DNA of 56,905 bases from Akkermansia sp. (GTDB lineage Bacteria > Verrucomicrobiota > Verrucomicrobiia > Verrucomicrobiales > Akkermansiaceae): positions 1 to 56,905 of the forward strand of contig JAFVIC010000024.1 of the NCBI GenBank assembly GCA_017477935.1. The letters run 5' to 3'. Every line of letters starts with the position of its first letter. Position 1 is the first letter of the stretch. The notes under the pieces are model-generated. The model had not been told where the DNA came from, ran no database searches, and saw only the letters and a program-made list of their open reading frames with translations. Of this stretch, positions 19,381 through 27,258 are shown piece after piece. Both the position numbers and the translations under genes were made by a program.

Positions 19381-20390
19381 TAATCCTTATTGCCACAAGT
19401 GGACATATACATAGACCAGTATGTATTTTCTTCCATTGTGGCCTCTTCAAGCCCGTTGACGAAGGCGTCAGCAGCTTTGGCAAGAGTATCCTGTGATTCG
19501 AAGTTCCCGATTGCCATTTGCAAGGTATCTTTTAGTTCCTTATTCGCACACACATTTTTTATGCTATTGCGGACAGATTTAACACAACGTTCTTTTGTAA
19601 ATTGCGCATTTATCCACTCACTATTTTTGAAGTGAGGCAGCCTAAAAATGATTCCTAATACAGACGCATCATTTGTACTAAGAATTTCATGCAGTGATTG
19701 CAAAAGTGCCTTCTTTTCTGTGGCATCCAGTACATTATTGTCGGTTATCTTTTCCGCAGCATTTTTGAACACAATTGCAAAAGGAAAAAACTCATCTATC
19801 AGGCAGTAAAAGAGCTTCTCGTATTGTTCAAATATTCCCTGATATAGAGGAGATTCTGAGCGCCACGGATACCTGCTAATTAGGATAGCCAGCGTGGCAC
19901 AATGTGTGGTGAACTGGCTAGATACATCCGCTCTTTGATCTGGGGGTGGTAACTTACACGCAACGGGGGATATGATTTTTATCTTTGACTTTCTGTCAGA
20001 TATGGCAGAAAAAGAGCTCAATATTTCCTGCCGAAACTGTGTTTTATGCTGTGTCCTGTTCGCATCTATTTGGTCAGCCGTAGCTTTTGCTTGCAGTTCT
20101 GTTGCTTTGGATTGAAGGTATAATGTACAACATAGCCCTAACAAGCCAGCTCCGCCTATCAGACAATTTATTAGGTCGGCGACGGGCTCGCTTATCCTTA
20201 AAAACGAAGAGTATATACTGCATACGCCGAGAGCAGACAGCATCCCCAGTAATATTCCTATGATATAACCTCTTTTCATTGGCTCTGTTTGTAGGGTGGA
20301 TATTAGTATGCCGAGAATCGTAAAGGGGGCCGGTAATAAATAATAGTCAGGGTAAGCAATTGCGTGTCCGCATTGAATCACCGTGTTCAT
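19380..20390 (-). CDS. Membrane and coiled-coil protein, possibly abortive-infection type
   Basis: 336 residues. Hydrophobic segments near residues 18-35, 40-65 and 72-93 are followed by a short coiled coil (LQSKATELQAKATADQIDA) and a helical cytoplasmic domain of about 220 residues. This plan, with two or more N-terminal helices, then a Leu/Gln/Glu coiled coil, then an all-helical domain, resembles putative phage abortive-infection proteins of the AbiC-like group. That is a resemblance of architecture only; no diagnostic motif is seen. It is AT-rich and lies in a defence island next to a DUF4268 protein, which supports the idea weakly. Confidence 0.4.
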   Translation of the reverse strand: MNTVIQCGHAIAYPDYYLLPAPFTILGILISTLQTEPMKRGYIIGILLGMLSALGVCSIYSSFLRISEPVADLINCLIGGAGLLGLCCTLYLQSKATELQAKATADQIDANRTQHKTQFRQEILSSFSAISDRKSKIKIISPVACKLPPPDQRADVSSQFTTHCATLAILISRYPWRSESPLYQGIFEQYEKLFYCLIDEFFPFAIVFKNAAEKITDNNVLDATEKKALLQSLHEILSTNDASVLGIIFRLPHFKNSEWINAQFTKERCVKSVRNSIKNVCANKELKDTLQMAIGNFESQDTLAKAADAFVNGLEEATMEENTYWSMYMSTCGNKD

Positions 20391-20422
20391 TTATTGCTCT
20401 CCATATCATTTTCCCTAGTCTA

Positions 20423-21361
20423 TTAACCCACTCTCGATTTGAATACTTTTCGGATTTGGAGAGACTTTGTACGTAGCCACGAGAAAAGCTCTGGCCAGAT
20501 GGCTTTGTTGCGGACATCTCCCTTGTAGGTGTTGTAGATAGTGCAATCCTTGCTGGCCTCGTTCCAAGTCATTTTCTCTCCCATTTCTTGCTCGATGGTA
20601 GCAGATTCATTTTTAAGCTCAGCAAATAGTTCCTTGTCTCCGCTGATGTAGAATGCAGCTGTCACTAAATTCTTAATCGTGTTTACTCGGAGAGTAATGT
20701 CACAGGAGGAGTTACCTATACTCAGAGAATACCAAGCATGAGCATGCTCCTTGCGCAATGTAAACACCTGCATGAATTCCTCGTCTTGCTTAGCTGCCTC
20801 ACGGAATGAAGACCAGAAGTCTAATTGGAACAGCTGAATTGCGCTTTGCGCGCCGTTCCCCTTCGCTGATTTCGCCCACTCATTAGGCTGCTCGACCACA
20901 TTGAACTTAACTGCTGTTCTGGAATTGTCGATTTTCCACAGCTCAATCTCGAGCAGGAAAAAACCGAGAGAATTATCGGTTCTTTGATTCAGCCACTCGA
21001 TAGCCTGTCGATGCTCATCCCTTGCTTTTTTCACTACCCAAATGACCACATCAGCAGATTTGCCAGAAGCGTAGGTAATGAGTTTTCCTAAATGGTCGTG
21101 GTCGGTGGCCTCTAGCTGGTTTTCAATAATAATACGGCGGTTTGTTCCTTCCTCCTTTACGTAAATATCCGCACTAAAGGCTCCAACAGACGATTCCTTT
21201 TCCTCCAAGACTAAATCAATACCGACAGCATCTCCTAATAGCTTCAAATTCTGCTCTTTTGCCAACCACGGCGTGAAATCTCGAGCTTCATCCGGCCAGA
21301 TGCTCCGGAGGTTCTCAACACGGGTCATTACACCTAAATCAATCGCTTTGTTACTCGCCAT
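20423..21361 (-). CDS. DUF4268 protein with nuclease-like N-terminal domain
   Basis: 312 residues from MASNKAIDLG; the frame is open for 38 more codons upstream, but these overlap the silent hsdS region and the promoter. The N-terminal half has a PD-(D/E)XK-like pattern: GAFSADIYVKE, then RIIIENQLEATDHDHLGKL and YASGKSADVVIWV. Here the usual E-x-K is E-x-Q. The C-terminal half resembles the DUF4268 domain, with FWSSFREA and a closing stretch around WPELFSWL. Proteins of this type are common in restriction and defence islands; their substrate is not known. It may degrade or recognise DNA (inference). Confidence 0.65.
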   Translation of the reverse strand: MASNKAIDLGVMTRVENLRSIWPDEARDFTPWLAKEQNLKLLGDAVGIDLVLEEKESSVGAFSADIYVKEEGTNRRIIIENQLEATDHDHLGKLITYASGKSADVVIWVVKKARDEHRQAIEWLNQRTDNSLGFFLLEIELWKIDNSRTAVKFNVVEQPNEWAKSAKGNGAQSAIQLFQLDFWSSFREAAKQDEEFMQVFTLRKEHAHAWYSLSIGNSSCDITLRVNTIKNLVTAAFYISGDKELFAELKNESATIEQEMGEKMTWNEASKDCTIYNTYKGDVRNKAIWPELFSWLRTKSLQIRKVFKSRVG

Positions 21362-21387
21362 GCTACTAATCAGATTCTTCGTCAAAC

Positions 21388-21415
21388 ATTCTACCAGAGA
21401 GCAGCATAAAATCAA
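21388..21415 (-). promoter_or_regulatory. Putative promoter of the DUF4268 gene
   Basis: On the minus strand TTGATT (21410-21415), 16 bases, TAGAAT (21388-21393), about 26 bases upstream of the start codon at 21361. Confidence 0.5.
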
Positions 21416-21470
21416 GCGAATAGCTTGCAAAATACTCAATTTAACACACTTAGGCATTGTTATGTGTATA

Positions 21471-21562
21471 GGCACTACTATGAAAGCGTCAATGGCGGCG
21501 AACCTGCCTGTATTGATGAAGAAATCCCTTTTGATATTCCGGATTCTTGGGAATGGGTGAGA
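21471..21562 (+). repeat. Inverted repeat IR1, silent copy (92 bases)
   Basis: The 92 bases are identical, in inverted orientation, to 25490-25581 in the expressed hsdS. They encode the conserved stretch before the first target-recognition domain (YYESVNGGEP then EIPFDIPDSWEWVR). Confidence 0.95.
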
Positions 21563-22074
21563 TGCTCAAATTTAATTTCCTTAACGTCGGGACAAGATTT
21601 AACTCCTGACAAATACAATGATAAGAAGAAAGGAATCCCCTATATTACAGGGGCATCAAATTTTAATTGCGGACACGTTATTATCAATCGTTGGACTCAA
21701 TTTCCTAAAGCCTTTGCCGAACAGGGCAATATACTACTGACATGTAAAGGTACGATTGGCGAATTGGCCTTATTAAAGGAGGCTCAAGTTCATATAGCCA
21801 GACAGGTGATGGCTATTCAACCTATTGTATCTTCTCTGTGTGACTTTTTGCTGCTTATTCTGGAGGTGAATGTCCAGCGTTTCAAAACAGAAGCTCAAAG
21901 TATGATTCCCGGAATCTCCCGGGATGTTGTTTTAGAGGCTCTTATACCCCTACCTCCTACTTTAGAGCAGCATCGGATGATTTCAAAGCTAAAAGGCCTA
22001 TTACCAGAGATAGAAAAATACGGATTAAAGACGACAACTCTTAATAAAATCAACTCTGATTTCCCAGTATCCCT

Positions 22075-22240
22075 CAAAAAATCCATTCTCCAGCATGCCA
22101 TTCAGGGCAAGCTCGTTCCCCAAGACCCGAATGAAGAACCTGCTAGTGTTCTCTTGGAGCGAATAGCCATAGAGCGAGCCAAAATGGGCAAAAAGGCGGC
22201 TAAATCAATGAGCCGGATAGAAAGGCGAGATAGGGGAACG
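22075..22240 (+). repeat. Inverted repeat IR2, silent copy
   Basis: About 165 bases closely matching the reverse complement of 24787-24951, with a perfect 35-base block (22190-22224 against 24801-24835). It encodes the conserved region between the two target-recognition domains. Confidence 0.85.
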
Positions 22241-22804
22241 TTTCTCATCTCCCCCGAAGGTAACGAAACTGATATTACAGAAGAGATACCCTTTGAAATA
22301 CCAGAAACATGGGCGTGGGCTAAATTGGGAGAAATCGGTCAATGGGGAGCAGGAGCAACACCAAGCCGCTCTCATCCGGAGTATTATCAAGGAGATATTC
22401 CTTGGCTAAAAACAGGAGATTTAACGGATGGTTATATTACTTCGATTCCTGAAAGTATTAGTGATTTGGCTCTTGAAAAGACTTCTGTTAAGCTGAATCC
22501 GGAGGGAAGTATACTCATGGCCATGTACGGTGCCACTATTGGAAAATTGGGGATTCTTACATTCCCCGCCACTACTAATCAAGCGTGTTGCGCATGTGTC
22601 CCTTTTTCCGGGATTTTCAATCTCTACGTTTTCTATTATTTAATGGCGCAACGTACTTCTTTTATTAAACAAGGAGAAGGAGGTGCTCAGCCTAATATTT
22701 CTAAAGAAAAAATAGTAAACTCTTTCATTGCTATTCCTCCAACTCGAGAACAGGAACGAATTGTTGAGGCTTTATCTAAAACATTCTCAATAATGCAGGC
22801 GTAG

Positions 22805-23408
22805 GAAAATAAAAGACAGGGGAACCTATGAAATCTTCCCGGATGGCTCAGAAAAGGACATTTCCGGGGAGATTCCCTTTGATATTCCTGTTTCGTGGGA
22901 GTGGAGCAGGCTTGCTAACATATTGTCGGAATTAACGGACGGCACACATGCTCGACCTCAATATGTTTCAGCTGGAATCCCTTTCTTATCAGTTAAGGAT
23001 ATAAGTTCAGGGAAGATATCGTTTCAAAATTGTCGATATATTACAGAGGCTGACCACGATATTTTGTCTAAGAGATGTAATCCGCAAAAAGGAGATATCT
23101 TGTTGACGAAGGTTGGGACTACTGGTATACCTGTATTAGTACAAGAAGATGCAAGTTTTAGTTTATTTGTAAGCGTAGCCCTTTTGAAGTATTCACAATC
23201 ATTTCTCAATGGTGAATTTTTAATCTATCTTCTCAAATCTCCAGTTGTTCAAGCGCAAGCAGAAGTCAACACCCGAGGGGTTGGTAATAAAAACTGGGTT
23301 TTAAAGGATATAGGCAGGACATTAATACCAGTTCCACCATTCAAAGAGCAACACCGAATTATAGAAAAACTCGGTGCGCTCATGAATGAATTGGGGACTA
23401 CCAAGTAA
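22805..23408 (+). pseudogene. hsdS: Third, half-length silent hsdS cassette (second domain only)
   Basis: Directly after the stop of the first silent cassette, the frame from 22807 reads DRGTYEIFPDGSEKDIS, EIPFDIPVSWEWSRL and then a further, different target-recognition domain with the block end PFKEQHRIIEKL, stopping at 23406-23408. It has no first domain and no start of its own. A 29-base block (22818-22846) is identical in inverse to 24765-24793 of the expressed gene (IR3). Its last 11 bases overlap the end of the convergent recombinase gene. Confidence 0.9.
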
Positions 23409-24204
23409 TCACCGTGTCTACAATTTCCCGCTGCTCCGCATGTGAGCGGCGGAGATAGATACGGGTCGTTTCTATGTTGGAGTGTCCCATGAGATCTGCC
23501 AGCAAGGCGATATCATTGTATTTCTCGATGAAATTCTTAGCAAAGCGATGGCGGAACGAATGAGGGTAGACTACCTGTGCATCCAGCCCATATTCTACTC
23601 CCAGCTTTTTCAATTTTCCTCCGAGCCCTGTAGGAGTCATTACCTTACCCCGTCTATTCAGAAAAATGAATCCGCTTTCTATTTTTGCCTCAGTCAACCA
23701 CTCGAGAGCAGATTTACGCAATGATTCCGGAATATAAATGCGGCGTGTCTTGCCACCTTTAGAATTGATGTCGAGATATCCAATCCGAACGTGCTCCACC
23801 TTTATCTTAAGGAGTTCACTAATGCGGGCTCCCGTAGCCGCTAAGAAGCGGACGATGAAATGCCACTTCTTACGCCCGTCTTTGAGTAACGAATCCCGTA
23901 GATACTCGTAGTCGGGTTGAGAAATCACATTCTCCAGATACGGCTTTTGTTGAAGCTTCACGTGAGCCAACTGCCACTCCTTTTTACCTAGGTATTCCAG
24001 ATAGGCATTGATTCCGCAAATTCTGATATTGACGGTCTTTGTTTTGAAGTTTTCAATGAGATAGAGCTTGTACTTCTGCAATTTATCGAGCGTTATACGC
24101 CCGTACAGCTGCTTGAACTGAGCAACGGCAAACAGGTACAAACTTACGGTATTCTGCGCCCTTTTTTGAAGGTGCAGCCAGCTTTCGAATGTGGTTTTGG
24201 ACAT
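23398..24204 (-). CDS. Tyrosine recombinase associated with hsdS inversion
   Basis: 268 residues. An N-terminal SAM-like core-binding domain is followed by the catalytic domain with the expected residues: Arg in ATGARISELL, Lys in KGGKTRR, His-x-x-Arg in HSFRHRF, His in MGHSNIETT and the nucleophile Tyr in RIYLRR. It is the fourth gene of the hsdR-hsdM-hsdS operon, 7 bases after hsdS. Recombinases in this position are known to invert hsdS segments in type I systems of Streptococcus, Bacteroides and others. The repeats to act on are present on both sides of it, so that role is well supported here. Confidence 0.92.
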   Translation of the reverse strand: MSKTTFESWLHLQKRAQNTVSLYLFAVAQFKQLYGRITLDKLQKYKLYLIENFKTKTVNIRICGINAYLEYLGKKEWQLAHVKLQQKPYLENVISQPDYEYLRDSLLKDGRKKWHFIVRFLAATGARISELLKIKVEHVRIGYLDINSKGGKTRRIYIPESLRKSALEWLTEAKIESGFIFLNRRGKVMTPTGLGGKLKKLGVEYGLDAQVVYPHSFRHRFAKNFIEKYNDIALLADLMGHSNIETTRIYLRRSHAEQREIVDTVITW

Positions 24205-24211
24205 GCCCCTA

Positions 24212-25768
24212 TTATATGGGCAAACTGCTTAGGGCAGTAATAATACGGTGCTGTTCTTTGACGGGAGGAATAGGTATCAATAACTGGGCTGCTTTTTGCG
24301 CACTTAGCCCTTCCTTAGTCGCACCAACTTGCATATCCATAATGCTTTTGAACACCAGCGGCGATATGATACAGGTATGCACATACTCAAGCATAGCTCG
24401 TTCTATACAACGTAAAATGAGCACATGCTGATTAATGTTAGTTCTTTGTATTCCATCGGGAACTATTGCACAACGTCCTATTGATGCACCAGTAATATTC
24501 AACAGCAAATCAAAAGGTTCAACTCTGCTTCCTGACATTGCAGCGTCTATGCTTTCATCTATAAAGGCAGCATTAGAAAGCCTCAGCCCGTCATTGTATA
24601 CGTTCTGAGAGCGTAGAAACAATACCCCCTTGCTTTTATAGACCGCTCTCCCTCCTTTAGGCGTACTGCCAGCTCCTATTTTAGAGCACAAACTGCCCAA
24701 TCTAGCCCATTCCCAAGAGGTTGGTAAATCGAACGGAATTTCATCTGAAATATCAACCTCTGAACCATCCGGGAAGATTTCATAGGTTCCCCTATCTCGT
24801 CTTTCTATCCGGCTCATTGATTTAGCCGCCTTTTTCCCGAGCTTGGTACGCTCCTCGGCTATACGCTCCAAAAGAACGCTAGCAGGCTCGTCATTCGGGT
24901 CTTGGGGAACGAGCTTACCCTGTATGGCGTGCTGGAGAATGGATTTTTTGAGAGCATCAGGGAACCCTTTTTCTAAACTTTCAGATTTTATTGACAACTC
25001 ATCATACTGATAAATTTCGGGTAAAATGTTCTCAAATCGTGCCACAATGCGTTGTTGCTCTACACTTGGAGGAATAGGAATTAAAGCTCGGTAGAGTCTG
25101 TCGTCGTTAATTGCAGGATAAGCAACGCCCTTAGCGTTCTCTGTATCATTAGCGTATGAGTCAAATTCTGGACTCATCAAATAATAGAACAAATAGGCAT
25201 TGTAAATACCAGAAAATGGGCAGAGTACCGCGAATCCTGTACTAGCAATAGGTGTTTTACTGAAGGCCTTGTCAACAATGCACATGTTGTGCAAGTAGGG
25301 TCTTACCGTAGAATATAAAATATCACCCCAATGCACTATTTTTCTCGCCCTTGATGGAGCTTTGTCGGCGCAGATTATATTTTCCGTTTGATTAAGCTTT
25401 TGGCGTTTATTGTCTATAGACCCAATGTCGATATAAGAAAAATCCGACTCTGGCTTTTCTTGCCCATGATTATAGACAATATGAGACAGTCTCACCCATT
25501 CCCAAGAATCCGGAATATCAAAAGGGATTTCTTCATCAATACAGGCAGGTTCGCCGCCATTGACGCTTTCATAGTAGTGCCCATCTCGTCTAAAGATTCG
25601 AGATGTCGTTTTGGGTTTCTTGATTTTCTTCTCCTTAATCAGGCGTTCCCGTTCCTTGGTGATACGCTCCAATAGCACGGATGCGGGCTCGTCATTCGGG
25701 TCTTGGGGTACCAGTTTACCCTGAACCGCGAGCTGGAGAATAGAGTTCTTGAGTTGCTGAGCAGTCAT
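24212..25768 (-). CDS. hsdS: Type I restriction-modification specificity subunit (expressed copy)
   Basis: 518 residues. HsdS recognises the bipartite DNA target for both methylation and cleavage. Order: N-terminal conserved region (MTAQQLKNSILQLAVQGKLVPQDP, shortened), IR1-encoded segment, first target-recognition domain (about 95-255, block end SVEQQRIV), central conserved region with LKKSILQHAIQGKLVPQD, second domain (about 345-505, block end VKEQHRII). The gene starts 2 bases after hsdM. IR1, IR2 and IR3 sit at the domain borders and are matched, inverted, at 21471-22846. The current specificity is therefore only one of several states. Confidence 0.95.
   Translation of the reverse strand: MTAQQLKNSILQLAVQGKLVPQDPNDEPASVLLERITKERERLIKEKKIKKPKTTSRIFRRDGHYYESVNGGEPACIDEEIPFDIPDSWEWVRLSHIVYNHGQEKPESDFSYIDIGSIDNKRQKLNQTENIICADKAPSRARKIVHWGDILYSTVRPYLHNMCIVDKAFSKTPIASTGFAVLCPFSGIYNAYLFYYLMSPEFDSYANDTENAKGVAYPAINDDRLYRALIPIPPSVEQQRIVARFENILPEIYQYDELSIKSESLEKGFPDALKKSILQHAIQGKLVPQDPNDEPASVLLERIAEERTKLGKKAAKSMSRIERRDRGTYEIFPDGSEVDISDEIPFDLPTSWEWARLGSLCSKIGAGSTPKGGRAVYKSKGVLFLRSQNVYNDGLRLSNAAFIDESIDAAMSGSRVEPFDLLLNITGASIGRCAIVPDGIQRTNINQHVLILRCIERAMLEYVHTCIISPLVFKSIMDMQVGATKEGLSAQKAAQLLIPIPPVKEQHRIITALSSLPI
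24765..24793 (-). repeat. Inverted repeat IR3, expressed copy (29 bases)
   Basis: Exact inverse match to 22818-22846, encoding GTYEIFPDG just before the second target-recognition domain. Confidence 0.85.
24787..24951 (-). repeat. Inverted repeat IR2, expressed copy
   Basis: Closely matches the inverse of 22075-22240; it includes the perfect 35-base block 24801-24835. Confidence 0.85.
25490..25581 (-). repeat. Inverted repeat IR1, expressed copy (92 bases)
   Basis: Perfect inverse of 21471-21562. The two copies are about 4 kb apart and flank the recombinase and all target-recognition domains. Confidence 0.95.
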
Positions 25769-25770
25769 GG

Positions 25771-27255
25771 TCAGATATCCTCTACTTTAATACCAAGCAT
25801 TTCCTCAACCTTAGCTAGAATAGCATCTATCTCTCTATTAAGCGCGGCTCGTTTCTGTCTGTATTGCTTGATAAGTTCATCCGGGGGGAGGATTTCTTCT
25901 TCCTCATGAGGATATCCGCAGAGGTCTAAATTGTATTTGCGCTCCGCGATTTCTGCAATTGTGTACTTCTTAGCTTTATCGAAGCCGTCCTCGTTGATTT
26001 CTACACGGTTGTTCCACCATGCTTCAGCCGGGGCGAAATGGCTCAACTGCATCGGCTTCGTCTTGGAGAAATGCTTGTACCCCTCGGGCATATCCAGACG
26101 GTAGAACCATGTTTCTTCGGTGGGTGAGGTCTTATCGAAGAAGAGAATATTGGTGGTAATAGGTGTGTAGGGCGCAAACACGCTGTGCGGCATGCGGATG
26201 ACTGTGTGCAAATTGAACTCAGACATGAGCTTCTCTTTGATAGCCATCTTGGCATTATCCGTACCGAAAAGGAAGCCATCCGGCAGGATAATAGCGCATC
26301 TACCATTCTTCTTCAAACGGTACATGATGACCGACATGAAGAGGTCTGCGGTTTCACTACTGCGTAGATCTGTCGGGAAGTTCTGCTTTACGCCATCTTT
26401 TTCCACACCACCATAAGGCGGGTTCATGAGAATAACATCGAAGCGGTCTGCGTCGGAATAATCACGAACATTCTTCTCCAGAGAATTGCCGTGGATAATC
26501 TGGGGCTTATCTATATCATGCAGGAGCATGTTTGTGGCACACAGAAGGAACGGCAAGGCCTTCTTCTCTATGCCGTAAATGGAGCTACTGTACAGTTCTC
26601 GGTCTTCAGCAGAACTTACCTGTGCATCCAGAGCTTTGAGTGCTGAGGTCAGGAAACCACCAGTACCACAAGCGAAGTCTGCAATAGATTCTCCGAGCTT
26701 AGGCTGAATCATGCGCACCATGAAATCTGTCACGGCACGAGGGGTATAGAACTCACCGGAATTACCAGCACTTTGCAAACTACGTAAAATAGTCTCGTAA
26801 ATTTCACCGAAGGCATGGCGGTCTTCGTATTCCTCAAACTGGATTTCATCAATAACATTCACTACCTGACGCAGCAGAATACCGTCCTTCATGTAGTTGT
26901 TGTTGTCTTCAAACGCCCGTTGAACAATGATTTGGTTCATGGGCGTATTCTCGTCTATCTCGATATTCTTAAGCTGCGGGAATAGCTCATTGTTGACAAA
27001 GTTAAGCAGTTTTTCTCCGGTAAGAGCGTTGCCATCCTTATGGTCTACAGCCCAGTTTCTCCAACGAAGCGGCTCAGGAATAATGGAGGTATAGGGGGAA
27101 TCGGTTTGCATAAACTCCCACACCTCCTCCTTAGCATCGTACACTTTCAGGAAGAGAATCCATACCATCTGTTCAATGCGCTGGGCATCACCATTGATGC
27201 CCGGGTCTTGGCGCATAATATCCTGGAGACGTTTAACAATATTTCCGAGACTCAT
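25771..27255 (-). CDS. hsdM: Type I restriction-modification DNA methyltransferase
   Basis: 494 residues, normal for HsdM. It transfers a methyl group from S-adenosylmethionine to adenine N6 in the HsdS-defined target. The SAM-binding motif ADFACGTGGFL and the catalytic NPPY in LMNPPYGG are intact; the N-terminal helical domain (HsdM_N, about 5-130) and the C-terminal region ending in a coiled coil are present. It starts 3 bases after hsdR and is followed by hsdS after 2 bases, so subunit stoichiometry is probably set by translational coupling. Confidence 0.97.
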   Translation of the reverse strand: MSLGNIVKRLQDIMRQDPGINGDAQRIEQMVWILFLKVYDAKEEVWEFMQTDSPYTSIIPEPLRWRNWAVDHKDGNALTGEKLLNFVNNELFPQLKNIEIDENTPMNQIIVQRAFEDNNNYMKDGILLRQVVNVIDEIQFEEYEDRHAFGEIYETILRSLQSAGNSGEFYTPRAVTDFMVRMIQPKLGESIADFACGTGGFLTSALKALDAQVSSAEDRELYSSSIYGIEKKALPFLLCATNMLLHDIDKPQIIHGNSLEKNVRDYSDADRFDVILMNPPYGGVEKDGVKQNFPTDLRSSETADLFMSVIMYRLKKNGRCAIILPDGFLFGTDNAKMAIKEKLMSEFNLHTVIRMPHSVFAPYTPITTNILFFDKTSPTEETWFYRLDMPEGYKHFSKTKPMQLSHFAPAEAWWNNRVEINEDGFDKAKKYTIAEIAERKYNLDLCGYPHEEEEILPPDELIKQYRQKRAALNREIDAILAKVEEMLGIKVEDI

Positions 27256-27258
27256 AAA

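Larger units (their letters stand above)
21471..22804 (+). pseudogene. hsdS: Silent hsdS cassette with two target-recognition domains
   Basis: A promoterless hsdS lacking its first 80 or so residues; homology begins exactly at IR1, and the ATG at 21425 is fortuitous. It encodes an alternative first target-recognition domain (about 21560-22060), the central conserved helix region with KKSILQHAIQGKLVPQDP, and an alternative second domain ending at the TAG of 22802-22804. Typical HsdS block ends PTLEQHRMI and PTREQERIV are present. It lies head to head with the expressed hsdS, and recombination through IR1 or IR2 would move its domains into the operon. The recombinase gene lies between them. Confidence 0.9.

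Noticed and set aside
21425..21470. ATG at 21425 as a real start for the silent hsdS
   Set aside because: HsdS homology begins exactly at the inverted repeat at 21471, and the sequence before it belongs to the DUF4268 promoter region.
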